A stretch of 24,473 nucleotides of DNA from DASRUP01 sp036397395. GTDB taxonomy: Bacteria > Patescibacteriota > Minisyncoccia > Minisyncoccales > UBA10102. The notes under the pieces are model-generated. The model ran no database searches. It saw nothing but the letters and a program-made list of their open reading frames with translations, and was not told the origin of the DNA. Numbering within the stretch: position 1 is the stretch's first letter; every line of letters begins with the position of its first letter. Both the position numbers and the translations under genes were made by a program. The stretch spans positions 1 to 24,473 of the forward strand of contig DASWIZ010000012.1 of NCBI GenBank assembly GCA_036397395.1. The letters run 5' to 3'. Of this stretch, positions 13,417-21,164 are shown in pieces.

Positions 13417-13983
13417 CTATTGGCGGATAATAAAGGGCAAAAAGGTGTCGCGGATCCAACCCCACGGGTGCAGCTGGGCGTAGTGCAACATCCACTCCTG
13501 GCCAAACTTTGGAATGTACAGCAGCGCCAGCACAATAGCCAGCTGCTTTTTTGTTGTTGGCACCAACCGCGGGAAAAACTTTTCTGCAATTATATAATAC
13601 AAAAAGAAGTTTTCAAACAGGTTTGGAAAAAAGAAAAACAGTTTTCGCATGCCCGTAATTTCAAACAGAATCATGCCGAAAAACCGGTACAGGTACAAAA
13701 TAATGCTGGTGTTTCTTGCAAGTTTGTTTGCCCACCACCAGGACACGATAACTTCAATGGTAAGGTAATACATGTCGAGCCACTTGTCGACAAATTGGTA
13801 ATGGTTGCCAAACCCGGTTTGCGGCTCTTGCAGCAGTAGCACCAGAACATCTACAAACACAACGTCTAACGCGTCCATTGCCAGAGCCGCCAAAGCCCCA
13901 AAAACTCGCCATTTAAAAATGGTTAAAGGAATCAGCAGCCGCAACCCGATTACAATAAGCGCAGATACCGTAAGGTCAAACAT
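13417..13983 (-). CDS. Hypothetical multi-pass membrane protein
   Basis: 188 residues with about five hydrophobic segments, rich in Phe, Trp, Tyr and Leu. Notable features are DALDVVFVD in an early helix and a Trp cluster (VSWWWANKLARN). It resembles small uncharacterised CPR membrane proteins; I cannot name a family. Starts 9 nt after the metallopeptidase stop, so the two are co-transcribed, and ends before a strong terminator. Confidence 0.7.
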   Translation of the reverse strand: MFDLTVSALIVIGLRLLIPLTIFKWRVFGALAALAMDALDVVFVDVLVLLLQEPQTGFGNHYQFVDKWLDMYYLTIEVIVSWWWANKLARNTSIILYLYRFFGMILFEITGMRKLFFFFPNLFENFFLYYIIAEKFFPRLVPTTKKQLAIVLALLYIPKFGQEWMLHYAQLHPWGWIRDTFLPFIIRQ

Positions 13984-13992
13984 ATTTTTATT

Positions 13993-14370
13993 TTACCAAT
14001 TTTGTTCCAGCTGTTCGAGATCGTTATCTTGAAAGCCAAAATAATGGGCAATTTCGTGCCACACCGTTATTTTTACCTGCTGTTCAATTTCTTTGGGAGT
14101 TTCGGCAAACTTCTCAATGTTTTTCTGGAAAATACTAATTTTGTCTGGCAGGTCGTTTCCAAACCCCTTGCCCCATTCGGTTTCGGGCACGCCCTCAAAC
14201 AGCCCCAGAAGCACGCCGTCTTTTTCGGCACCTTCTTCCTCTAGCTGTTCTGCCGTAGGGCGGCTCTCCACGCAAACCGCCACATTTTTCATGCGCTTTT
14301 GTATGTGCTCTGGCAGCCCATCCACCGCCCGCCCCACCATTTGTTCAAATTTCTTTTTCGAGTATTTCAT
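13993..14370 (-). CDS. Zincin-like metallopeptidase (MMP TTHA0227-like)
   Basis: 125 residues, a typical length for this minimal zincin family. The zinc motif is intact: ITVWHEIAHYFGFQDNDLE, i.e. HExxH then GxxD near the C-terminus (about 105-116). Upstream blocks LLGLFEGVP and DKISIFQKNIE also match the family pattern. No signal peptide, so cytosolic. Substrate unknown. It precedes the membrane protein in a two-gene operon. Confidence 0.85.
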   Translation of the reverse strand: MKYSKKKFEQMVGRAVDGLPEHIQKRMKNVAVCVESRPTAEQLEEEGAEKDGVLLGLFEGVPETEWGKGFGNDLPDKISIFQKNIEKFAETPKEIEQQVKITVWHEIAHYFGFQDNDLEQLEQNW

Positions 14371-14379
14371 TGTTCGTAT

Positions 14380-14385
14380 ATTCTA
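14380..14385 (-). promoter_or_regulatory. Possible -10 for the metallopeptidase gene
   Basis: TAGAAT 9 nt before the ATG; no good -35. Confidence 0.3.
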
Positions 14386-14467
14386 AAGAATGTTGGAGTA
14401 TCTCTATGTGGGTTTTTCCAAATTCTTAATATCACAGGTTTATTGTACTTTACTTATTCGCGTACGC

Positions 14468-14493
14468 AAAGCCGCCCGATCATGGGCGGCTTT
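14468..14493. terminator. Terminator after the CHRD-like gene
   Basis: Perfect 10-bp stem AAAGCCGCCC/GGGCGGCTTT with a GATCAT loop. The T-run is longer on the plus strand (TTTTT) but the position, 20 nt after the stop at 14513, fits termination of the minus gene. Confidence 0.65.
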
Positions 14494-14512
14494 TTGCCTT
14501 GCCGGTTTCAAA

Positions 14513-14968
14513 CTACAACACCAAATCTCCGCAGGCAACGTAAAAGCTTACCTCTTCTGCGGACTTATGCACGTTTAGGGACAAGGGCAACCCGGCCCGC
14601 AAATCCGCCATGGAAACGTCCAGCATAGTTTCAGAATAACCGTTAACCAAAGATGTCAAAGGATATTTCACGCCCCCAATGTTGGCGCACGCGTTTACGT
14701 GAATATGCGCGGGCTGCGCCACCTCCGCGAGAGCTCCGGTTACTTCTACTATCACGCGCACGCCCCCGTCCGTTTCCGTAATGGTGGCGGTCCCGGACTG
14801 GCCCGAACTGTTTTGTTCCGCGAGAACCACCATGACTTCTTCTTTGTTTTCCTCTGTCATATTCTCTCCCTCACCTTCCGGAGTTTGGTTAAAAACACCC
14901 GTGCTCCACAAATACCATCCAACACCCACAAGAACCACTACAACTACAAAAATAAGAAATTTACTCAT
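14513..14968 (-). CDS. Membrane-anchored CHRD-like domain protein
   Basis: 151 residues. An N-terminal anchor (about 3-21) and a Glu-rich linker precede a beta-sandwich-like domain. The pattern AQPAHIHVNACANIGGVKYPLT ... LNVHKSAEEVSFYVACGDL matches CHRD-type domains: two paired His segments and two Cys that could form a disulfide outside the cell. Function of these bacterial proteins is unknown. The His-rich motifs could bind metal, but that is inference. Monocistronic between an extended -10 promoter and a terminator. Confidence 0.7.
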   Translation of the reverse strand: MSKFLIFVVVVVLVGVGWYLWSTGVFNQTPEGEGENMTEENKEEVMVVLAEQNSSGQSGTATITETDGGVRVIVEVTGALAEVAQPAHIHVNACANIGGVKYPLTSLVNGYSETMLDVSMADLRAGLPLSLNVHKSAEEVSFYVACGDLVL

Positions 14969-15019
14969 ATGCGTATGTTTTAACTGTACACGACCTTTTT
15001 GTTTTACTTCCTAATATCC

Positions 15020-15028
15020 ATTCTAGCA
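15020..15028 (-). promoter_or_regulatory. Extended -10 promoter of the CHRD-like gene
   Basis: TGC-TAGAAT on the minus strand, about 50 nt before the ATG at 14968. No -35. Confidence 0.4.
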
Positions 15029-15072
15029 AAAGACTTCCGCCAAGCGGCTTTCATATCCCAGCGTAAAATACA

Positions 15073-15324
15073 TTACTCTTGCTGCAGCAGCCCCACCAAG
15101 GATCCTTCGGGAGCTTTTTGGCTAACTTTTACCCCAACCTCGTCGCCTGCCATGGCTTGTTCAATTGGTTGATACTCCTTTTGCATAGAACCTACCTCCT
15201 GGTCAAACACATACTCCCCTTTTTCAAAACGAATGCGGTCCCCCACCTTGAGTTGGTCCTCGAGTTTTACAATAGCTACTCCCGCTTTTCCGTAATAATG
15301 AGTAACCTTGCCTATTGGTTTCAT
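15073..15324 (-). CDS. Translation elongation factor-like protein (EF-Tu domain 2 fold)
   Basis: 83 residues forming one small beta-barrel: GKVTHYYGKAGVAIVKLEDQLKVGDRIRFE, then EVGSMQKEYQPIEQAMAGDEVGVKV. This is the stand-alone domain-2-like protein often annotated as translation elongation factor-like, usually near peptidase U32 genes; no U32 gene is visible here. No GTPase domain. Role unknown. A 7-bp hairpin (15327-15346) lies just before the ATG. Confidence 0.8.
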   Translation of the reverse strand: MKPIGKVTHYYGKAGVAIVKLEDQLKVGDRIRFEKGEYVFDQEVGSMQKEYQPIEQAMAGDEVGVKVSQKAPEGSLVGLLQQE

Positions 15325-15326
15325 AT

Positions 15327-15346
15327 AGAAGTTGTTTGAAACTTCT
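15327..15346. promoter_or_regulatory. Hairpin abutting the EF-like start codon
   Basis: AGAAGTT/AACTTCT, perfect 7 bp with a 6-nt loop, ending 2 nt before the start codon. No Shine-Dalgarno is present, so it may influence initiation. Confidence 0.4.
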
Positions 15347-15372
15347 TATTCGACCTTTCGCGCAATATTTTT

Positions 15373-15396
15373 ATTGTACCTTTCTTTATTGTACCA
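15373..15396 (-). promoter_or_regulatory. Tandem -10 boxes upstream of the EF-like gene
   Basis: GGTACAATAAA occurs twice, 15 bp apart; the upstream copy is an extended -10 (TGG-TACAAT). Confidence 0.4.
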
Positions 15397-15544
15397 TGTA
15401 TTATTGACAAGCGTACAAAAAGGAGAAATTATTGTCTCTTTATTTCCGCATATGCAAGAATTAAGAGATAAGGTTGTTCCTGGTAGATGCGCCGGATGTG
15501 TGAAGGTGAAGCCGCGAATCACACATTCTAGGGTTCGCATTCGG

Positions 15545-16618
15545 CTACAATTGTTGAAGGATGAGAGGTTCGAGGAGTGTTTCAAAAAGTTCCTGAAGAG
15601 AAGCGCTCTCTGTGGGAGCGGAAATCGCAACTGACTTGTTAAAGTCAGAATACGTCATTTCGTACTCAAAGGAGCTAGTGCCCTCGAGCGTCGGGTCGAA
15701 TTGCTTCAAATCAATGGTTTTTTGGATTGCCGCTTTGCGCAGATAGAGCGTTTGTTTGTCGATCCACATATCAGAGGTAATGGGCCCTATTTTTTCGATG
15801 AATGTTTCCATAACTCCTTTGATAGCGACTTTTGCAACTTCCGCAGCGAATTGGTCTTGTTGAAAATCTTCTTGTTCAAAGATTTTGGCAAATACGGCGT
15901 CTATCATTTCCGCCACCTTAATTTCCAAAACATAATGATACATTTTTCTGCCGTCTACTTCTTCGTCGGGAAGTTCTTGACGGATTACATAGAACTGGGG
16001 GGACAAGAGTATTTCCTGCAGTTCTATTTGTAGTTGAGTTTGCTTTTGGAGCTCTTGCGCGGCCATTTCTGGGGAAATTCCCGAAAACGCCAGCAGTTCT
16101 TTTTGGTCGATTTTGATCCATTGGTTGGTCAGTTGGTTCGGATCAAGCCCAAAATAGAAAAGATCAAAGAATGTTTCAAAAGATTCCGGCAAGGATAAAG
16201 AGGAAAGACGAACATACGAGGTACCATCTATGCTTATCACCTCTCCTTCTAATGCAAGATGATCCAGGATAAGAGAAGGCGTTTGTGTTGGTTGCGCAGT
16301 AAAGTTGAGGTTAATGCTAAAAGAAGAATGAGCTTTGAGTGCGTCGAGGCTAGTTTGGTCAATATCACTGGCAAAGCGAAAGTCAATATTAAAGTTTCCT
16401 TTACTTGTATTTCCTGTCGTGTGGAAGTTCTGTACAAGATGAAAGGTGTTCAGCTCTTTTGATTTTTGCGCCATTTGCGCTAAGACCTGCTCTGGCGAGG
16501 GGCGGAAGGGATTCCACAGCGGGTCCCACGCGCGGGTGGCGAGAAGCGCCGAGGCGCTGGTGAAGCCGGCGAGAACGATTATCAAGCCGGCGACAATTCC
16601 TTTTTGGATAGTAGACAT
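15545..16618 (-). CDS. Anchored lipoprotein-like (LolA/LppX-type fold) protein
   Basis: 357 residues. One N-terminal anchor or uncleaved signal (about 7-28) with no lipobox Cys. The exported part alternates beta strands and is rich in Phe, Thr and Gln: HLVQNFHTTGNTSKGNFNIDFRF, DGTSYVRLSSLSL, MWIDKQTLYLRKAAIQKTIDL, FEYEMTYSDFNKSVAISAP. This pattern resembles LppX/LprG or LolA-like half-barrels that carry lipid, but similarity is by pattern only. It lies 19 nt downstream of the Clp-like gene, so it may be co-transcribed. Confidence 0.7.
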   Translation of the reverse strand: MSTIQKGIVAGLIIVLAGFTSASALLATRAWDPLWNPFRPSPEQVLAQMAQKSKELNTFHLVQNFHTTGNTSKGNFNIDFRFASDIDQTSLDALKAHSSFSINLNFTAQPTQTPSLILDHLALEGEVISIDGTSYVRLSSLSLPESFETFFDLFYFGLDPNQLTNQWIKIDQKELLAFSGISPEMAAQELQKQTQLQIELQEILLSPQFYVIRQELPDEEVDGRKMYHYVLEIKVAEMIDAVFAKIFEQEDFQQDQFAAEVAKVAIKGVMETFIEKIGPITSDMWIDKQTLYLRKAAIQKTIDLKQFDPTLEGTSSFEYEMTYSDFNKSVAISAPTESASLQELFETLLEPLILQQL

Positions 16619-16637
16619 AAGATTTATAATCTAAATG

Positions 16638-19190
16638 TTATATACGTTTTACCTCGAAGGTGTTGGGGTCCACGGTAATCCTATCCCCCCTCTTTATTAT
16701 ATTCGATAACAAGGCAATGGCAAGCGCGTTTTCGATTTTGTCTTGCATTACCCTGCGCATGCTTCGAGCGCCAAAGGTGGGATCATATCCGAGTTCCGCA
16801 AGCTTTGCTTTTAAAGGTTCTGTAATGACAAAGTCAATCCCCTTTTCTTGCATATTGTACTGTAGTTTTTTTAGCATAAGCTCGGCGATTTGAATTAAGT
16901 GCTGTTCTGAAAGCGGAGTAAACAATATAACGCCGTCAAACCGGTTAATAAACTCCGGGCGGTACAATCCCTGCTCAAACACATAGTCTAACATTTCTTG
17001 TTTAAGCTGGGTAAAATCCCGCTGTTCCCGCAGCGCTTTCAGGATTAACCGGTACCCCGCGTTGCTGGTGGCAATAATAATGGTGTGGCGAAAATCGGTT
17101 TTGCGGCCAACCCCGTCGGTTAAATGGCCTTCGTCTAACACCTGTAAAAACAGGTTTAAAACATTGGGGTGCGCTTTTTCCAGTTCATCTAACAGCAACA
17201 AAGAAAAAGGATTTTGGCGAATAGACGTGGTAAGCAAACCGTCTTGCGTGGCGGTTCCCAGCAGCCTGGCAATGTCGTCTATGTGCTGGAATTCCGACAT
17301 GTCCAGGCGGACCATGCGGCGCTCGGAACCAAAATAAATGGCGGCCAGCGCTTTGGCGGTTTCCGTTTTTCCTACTCCCGTTGGGCCCAAAAACAGAAAA
17401 CTTCCCATAGGGCCAGGCCTTGTGGCAACCTCTGCCCGGGCCCGGCGCATGGCCGAGGCAATTTCTTTTACCGCTTCTTCCTGATTAATAATGCGTTTGT
17501 GGATTAATGTTTCCATATCCAGCAGGGTTTCCCGTTCGGTGGTTTCCAAATCCCCTACCGGGATTTGCGTGCGTTCGGTAACCACCGCGGCCACGTGCTC
17601 TGGCAGCAGCACCTTATCTTCGGTTTGGGCTAGGTATCCCATTGCTTCGTCCAGCAAGTCCACGGCTTTTTTCGGAAACGGGACCGATTGGATATATTTG
17701 TCGGCGTACTGGATAATTGCCTTTAACGCGGGATAGGAAATAAACCGTTTGTATAGGTTTTCGTACGAAGGCACAATTTCTTGTAAAACCTGCAAGGATT
17801 CTAACTGCGACAGTTCCGACACCTCTACTTTTTCAAAAAACGAAAGCAGCGAGGGGTTTTGTTCTATATACCGGTGCAGTCCGCCAAACGTGGTCATGGC
17901 GATAAACGGAAAGTCGGGGCGGCGCAAGTACGAAATTAACACGCTTGCAATGTTTACCCTTCCCGGGGCGGCAGTCATGCCTTCGCCCACAAAGTTGTGG
18001 AATTCGTCTATTACCAAAATAACGTTTCCCGCGTGCAACACTTCGCGAAATGCCTGCTGTAACACGGCTTCGGCATCTTCCATGCTTTCCAGGCTTGCCA
18101 GCAGCTGCGCCAAGTCCAATTCCACAACCTGCTGGTAATTTAACAAGCTGTTTTGGTTTTCGCCCAGCACGCTTTTGGACGCGAAGTCTTCTATTAAGCG
18201 GCGGCGCCCCGAACCCGGATTTCCCACCAACAGCACGTTGTTTATTTGCTGGCGCGATAGGACACGCTCAATTGCTTTTTTTTCTTCCTTATGTCCTATG
18301 GCTTTAGGAAAGCGCGCGCCTTCCACGAACGTGGAAATGTTAAACCCAAAATCTTCAAGCGTTATTGCGTATCCGGCCGCCCATTCCTTTCCCAAAGAGC
18401 CGTACCTGCGCAGATTTTTCTTTAACCAAAACTTTTTTTGCTCCTCGCGCCGCATCCGCAGATGCACATGCCACTGGGTTACGGGAAGCACGTCTTTTTC
18501 AGGGAAATAGTTTCGTTCAATAAGAAATTGCTTTAAAAAAGTATTGTGCACGGCAAGCGCGGCAAACACGTCTTCTTCCTGAGCGCTTACTCTGCCTTGC
18601 TGTTGCGCAAAGTCCAGGGCCGTAACTATAGTGTCCTGGAAATCAAAAGAGAACACGGGCGGCTGTTTTGTTGATTGCACGGGCGCGGTTTTAACTTTAT
18701 CGCCCAGCAGTTCTTGCAGTTCTCGCGCGTCTAGGAGCATGCGCTGGAAAATTGCCCGTAGGCGCGGACTTTCTCGCAAAAGAAAATATAACAGCAGTGT
18801 TGAATCCATATGGGCCAGGTGTTTTCGCCTGGCGTGGCGCGAGGCGCCAAGGGCGGCGCGCGCTACCTCGAAAGACAGAAATTCAGCAAGGTTATTGTTC
18901 GCGAGAGACATTTTTTGATTTCGCAGGTAGCCAGAAAAGTTTTCGATAATAACAATGGCGGCGGTGTAGGAAAAAATAAGAAATGAAATGCCCAGCAAGA
19001 ATTGCGACGTATCTGTTGAAACCGCGCCTTCTACCAGGAACGTAAGTAAAAAGGCAAGAAAAAATAAGGCAAAAACCCACTGGCTTATTCTGCGTATTTT
19101 GCCCAGCGCTTGCGTGCGGAAAAACGAGTCAAACCATAAGGCTTGGCGAATATGCGTTTTTGCAATGTCAAAAGAGAAGGATAACGCCAT
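16638..19190 (-). CDS. Membrane-anchored double-AAA+ Clp-like ATPase
   Basis: 850 residues. Two N-terminal membrane helices (about 35-55 and 65-90) are followed by a Clp-N-like helical region. D1 has GNPGSGRRRL, with Arg329 in place of the Walker A Lys, but a good Walker B, VILVIDEFHNF. D2 is complete: GPTGVGKTETAK (Lys608), LLLLDELEK (Asp668, Glu669), sensor 1 IIIATSNAG, Arg finger in YRPEFINRF, and sensor 2 GARSMRR. Pore loops look lost: D1 lacks KYRG and D2 lacks the GYVG segment between LLG (643-645) and DGLL. I start at 19190 (MALSFSF), overlapping the upstream gene by 23 nt. It may remodel or scaffold a membrane complex rather than thread substrates. Confidence 0.88.
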   Translation of the reverse strand: MALSFSFDIAKTHIRQALWFDSFFRTQALGKIRRISQWVFALFFLAFLLTFLVEGAVSTDTSQFLLGISFLIFSYTAAIVIIENFSGYLRNQKMSLANNNLAEFLSFEVARAALGASRHARRKHLAHMDSTLLLYFLLRESPRLRAIFQRMLLDARELQELLGDKVKTAPVQSTKQPPVFSFDFQDTIVTALDFAQQQGRVSAQEEDVFAALAVHNTFLKQFLIERNYFPEKDVLPVTQWHVHLRMRREEQKKFWLKKNLRRYGSLGKEWAAGYAITLEDFGFNISTFVEGARFPKAIGHKEEKKAIERVLSRQQINNVLLVGNPGSGRRRLIEDFASKSVLGENQNSLLNYQQVVELDLAQLLASLESMEDAEAVLQQAFREVLHAGNVILVIDEFHNFVGEGMTAAPGRVNIASVLISYLRRPDFPFIAMTTFGGLHRYIEQNPSLLSFFEKVEVSELSQLESLQVLQEIVPSYENLYKRFISYPALKAIIQYADKYIQSVPFPKKAVDLLDEAMGYLAQTEDKVLLPEHVAAVVTERTQIPVGDLETTERETLLDMETLIHKRIINQEEAVKEIASAMRRARAEVATRPGPMGSFLFLGPTGVGKTETAKALAAIYFGSERRMVRLDMSEFQHIDDIARLLGTATQDGLLTTSIRQNPFSLLLLDELEKAHPNVLNLFLQVLDEGHLTDGVGRKTDFRHTIIIATSNAGYRLILKALREQRDFTQLKQEMLDYVFEQGLYRPEFINRFDGVILFTPLSEQHLIQIAELMLKKLQYNMQEKGIDFVITEPLKAKLAELGYDPTFGARSMRRVMQDKIENALAIALLSNIIKRGDRITVDPNTFEVKRI

Positions 19191-19551
19191 AGAAAAAACT
19201 AAATACAATAAGCAGGGGCAAAGCAAGCCATAACGCAAGAGTTGCTAAAGCGGCAAAGCAAAGAAGAGCCTGCAGGAAAAGCCCGGCAAGAATAAGAAAG
19301 CTGCGCATAACAGCGCCCAATACGCGAGAGATAACGTTCGAGCTGAAAATAAAAAGGTAGCGGCCAATGTCGAATCCGCGGCCGTAGTCCCAGGTAATTC
19401 TGCGCCAGGGCGCAAAGTACGTTTTTAAAAGCAACCCAATGGAAAAATAGTTGTAGTTAAACCACAAAATATTTCCCCACCCCTTTGCCAGGCCCAATGG
19501 AGCGTCGAGAAGGTGCCACTTTATATACTTTACCAACAGTACGGCGTTCAT
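19168..19551 (-). CDS. Small hypothetical membrane protein
   Basis: 127 residues. An amphipathic Trp-rich N-terminal half (GWGNILWFNYNYFSIGLLLKTYFAPWRR) is followed by two or three hydrophobic helices in the C-terminal half. No known motif. Its 3' end overlaps the Clp-like gene, so the two probably act together at the membrane. TATACT ends 6 nt before its ATG and overlaps the TGA of the upstream gene, which suggests an internal leaderless promoter. Stop is TGA. Confidence 0.7.
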   Translation of the reverse strand: MNAVLLVKYIKWHLLDAPLGLAKGWGNILWFNYNYFSIGLLLKTYFAPWRRITWDYGRGFDIGRYLFIFSSNVISRVLGAVMRSFLILAGLFLQALLCFAALATLALWLALPLLIVFSFFYGVILLF

Positions 19552-19557
19552 TGCCCC

Positions 19558-19566
19558 AGTATATCA
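19558..19566 (-). promoter_or_regulatory. Extended -10, internal leaderless promoter
   Basis: TGA-TATACT, 6 nt before the ATG at 19551; the TGA is also the stop codon of the preceding gene. Confidence 0.45.
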
Positions 19567-20367
19567 CAATTCGCATTCGTCACTCAATTGCCCAAGCGTT
19601 TGTTCAGAGAGTGTTTCCGTGTACGCGAACGCGTTTCCATTCCATTCGTACATATCCAGGGAGCATTCGATGTTTTCAGGATTAGTCGCGTCGCGGGCGC
19701 CAAAGATTTCCACAATTTCTCCCAGTTTGTCGTTATCGGTATCGGCAAACGTCACTTTATTCCAGTGCACCGCCGAGACCGCGTTAATAAAAATGGCGTC
19801 CCTTGCCGCTCCCGACTTATCTTGAAGTCTGGCCCAGCGAACTTGCTTTGCCTGAATGTCTATATCAAGAACTCCCTGGGCAAAACTTGCCGCTCCCCCA
19901 TACATAAGGTCAATAAAAATTTCCTGTTGTCCGTCTCCATCAATGTCTGCAATCTGCAAAACATCAGGCGCCCCCCAAAGCCAGTCGCTATACTCAACCG
20001 CTCCGATACGATCGTACGCGCCTTGCTCGTCAAGAAGTGTTACAATTTGTATGGTGGCGGTTACGGGCCTTCCTAGCGCGTCGGACGTGCCTTCCGCAGC
20101 TCCAATAATAAGCTCTAATCCTTCCTGGTTGTCCAGGTTTGCTACTTGCCAAGTAGCGGTGCCGGCGTCAAAGTTAGACCCAAGGATTTGAGGAATAAGC
20201 GACTGTATCGTTTGTTCGGTGGGTTGTCCTAATTCTTGGGGAGTTTCTTGGGCGATTTCCTGCGTGTTTTGCGGTTCGGGTTCTTCCTGCTCGTAGGGCT
20301 GCAACACTAAAATTCCCACCCCAATAACCGCCGCAATCGCTACAAAAAGAAAAAGTTTTTTGTTCAT
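19564..20367 (-). CDS. Anchored protein with Ca-binding (FG-GAP/EF-hand-like) repeats
   Basis: 267 residues. N-terminal anchor (about 3-21), a Glu/Gln/Pro linker (to about 50), then an exported beta-rich domain with acidic loops DIDGDGQQEIFID and DTDNDKLGEIVEI, the DxDxDG-type loops of VCBS/FG-GAP or EF-hand repeats. It is probably Ca-binding and extracytoplasmic. I start at 20367 (MNKKLFLF) because the earlier ATG at 20379 lies inside tRNA-Val. The ATG follows the tRNA discriminator base by only 2 nt. Confidence 0.75.
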   Translation of the reverse strand: MNKKLFLFVAIAAVIGVGILVLQPYEQEEPEPQNTQEIAQETPQELGQPTEQTIQSLIPQILGSNFDAGTATWQVANLDNQEGLELIIGAAEGTSDALGRPVTATIQIVTLLDEQGAYDRIGAVEYSDWLWGAPDVLQIADIDGDGQQEIFIDLMYGGAASFAQGVLDIDIQAKQVRWARLQDKSGAARDAIFINAVSAVHWNKVTFADTDNDKLGEIVEIFGARDATNPENIECSLDMYEWNGNAFAYTETLSEQTLGQLSDECEL

Positions 20368-20369
20368 AG

Positions 20370-20443
20370 TGGACGGCACAAGACTCGAACTTGCGACCTT
20401 CGCAATGTGAATGCGACGCTCTAACCAACTGAGCTAGCCGTCC
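20370..20443 (-). tRNA. tRNA-Val (anticodon CAC), CCA not encoded
   Basis: Cloverleaf: acceptor GGACGGC/GCCGTCC, D-stem GCTC/GAGC, anticodon stem TCGCA/TGCGA around TTCACAT (CAC reads GTG), T-arm GCAAG-TTCGAGT-CTTGT, discriminator A at 20370. The next bases are CT and then the ATG of the downstream gene. Confidence 0.95.
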
Positions 20444-20448
20444 AATAC

Positions 20449-20476
20449 TCTATACTATAGTATACGAAACGCACAA
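20449..20476 (-). promoter_or_regulatory. tRNA-Val promoter
   Basis: TTGTGC (20471-20476), 16 nt, TATAGA (20449-20454), 5 nt before the tRNA. The -10 overlaps a perfect 14-bp palindrome TATACTATAGTATA (20451-20464). Confidence 0.5.
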
Positions 20477-20516
20477 GAGTAAATCAATGCGCGTTTGACT
20501 TGATATACGTCTAAAG

Positions 20517-20556
20517 TTTACTGCGTTACGCTACCATGGTATAAAATCGCAGTAAG
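20517..20556 (+). promoter_or_regulatory. PaaX-type operator, site B, with plus-strand promoter
   Basis: TTTACTGC-N8-ACCATGGT-N8-GCAGTAA, identical in spacing to site A. It contains TTTACT-17-TATAAA on the plus strand, pointing into the 3' end of the regulator gene, antisense to it. Confidence 0.65.
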
Positions 20557-20571
20557 TTTTTATCCAGCCAG

Positions 20572-21162
20572 TCAGGAAATGTTGAAGTATTTGCGGAGGT
20601 TTCGAGAATCTTCCCGCACCAGTCCTTTATCGGGCACAATTACAAGTTTTACTTCTCCTGGACTTAAATCGAGAAACGAAAGCAAAACGTCTATCTCTGC
20701 CCTGCAGTCGTGGGCGTGAACCCATATGCTTCGTTGGAATAACATAAATTGCATGCGTTCCAAAAAACTTCGCAATATATCCCGTTTCCATCGCTCCGCT
20801 TGCGCAACATCAAACAAAAGAAAATACCAGGAGTTCTTCCATTGTTTTGGCTTTTGAACTTGCAAGGAATCGAGCTGAACCCATCTCGCTTTTTTCCTGC
20901 CTTCGGAAGTGAGTGCAATGTGATAGTGGCGCCCTTTTTGTTCTATTTGCAAAAGCCCTTGTTTTCGCATGCGGTAAAACGTTGCTTCTTTACTTCGGAT
21001 TTTGTGTTTCTTGCCTTGTTCCCAAGAACGAAGCAAAGAGCGCACAAAATATGGCGAGCTTGCGGCTATCGTGATCACGCCCGCAACAGCAATCCAGGTA
21101 AGCATGTCTTTTACGATAGCTCCCTTGGGTTGTTTGAAATAATACTTTACTTGGCCCCGCAT
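20572..21162 (-). CDS. PaaX-like regulator with Cas2-like C-terminal domain
   Basis: 196 residues. A hydrophobic segment (about 20-42), then a winged-helix-like region (KHKIRSKEATFYRMRKQGLLQIEQKGRHYHIALTSEG in pattern), then a ferredoxin-like Cas2-type domain: SWYFLLFDVAQAERWKRDILRSFL, then MLFQRSIWVHAHDCRAEIDVLLSFL, then VKLVIVPDK. This is the PaaX layout. Such proteins are sometimes annotated as Cas2, but no cas gene or CRISPR array is present. Its promoter lies in palindromic site A and a second copy, site B, lies just past its stop, so autoregulation is likely. The hydrophobic segment could tether it to the membrane. Confidence 0.75.
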   Translation of the reverse strand: MRGQVKYYFKQPKGAIVKDMLTWIAVAGVITIAASSPYFVRSLLRSWEQGKKHKIRSKEATFYRMRKQGLLQIEQKGRHYHIALTSEGRKKARWVQLDSLQVQKPKQWKNSWYFLLFDVAQAERWKRDILRSFLERMQFMLFQRSIWVHAHDCRAEIDVLLSFLDLSPGEVKLVIVPDKGLVREDSRNLRKYFNIS

Positions 21163-21164
21163 AC

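Noticed and set aside
15497..15529. 8-bp inverted repeat GATGTGTGA/TCACACATT as a terminator
   Set aside because: The loop is 15 nt and no T-run follows on either strand.
19168..20367. UGA recoding (Gracilibacteria-type code)
   Set aside because: TGA ends the genes at 19168 and 19564 at sensible lengths next to the following starts, so UGA is a stop here.
20572..21162. CRISPR Cas2
   Set aside because: The Cas2-like domain is fused to a winged-helix region and no CRISPR array or other cas gene is present; PaaX-like is the better call.
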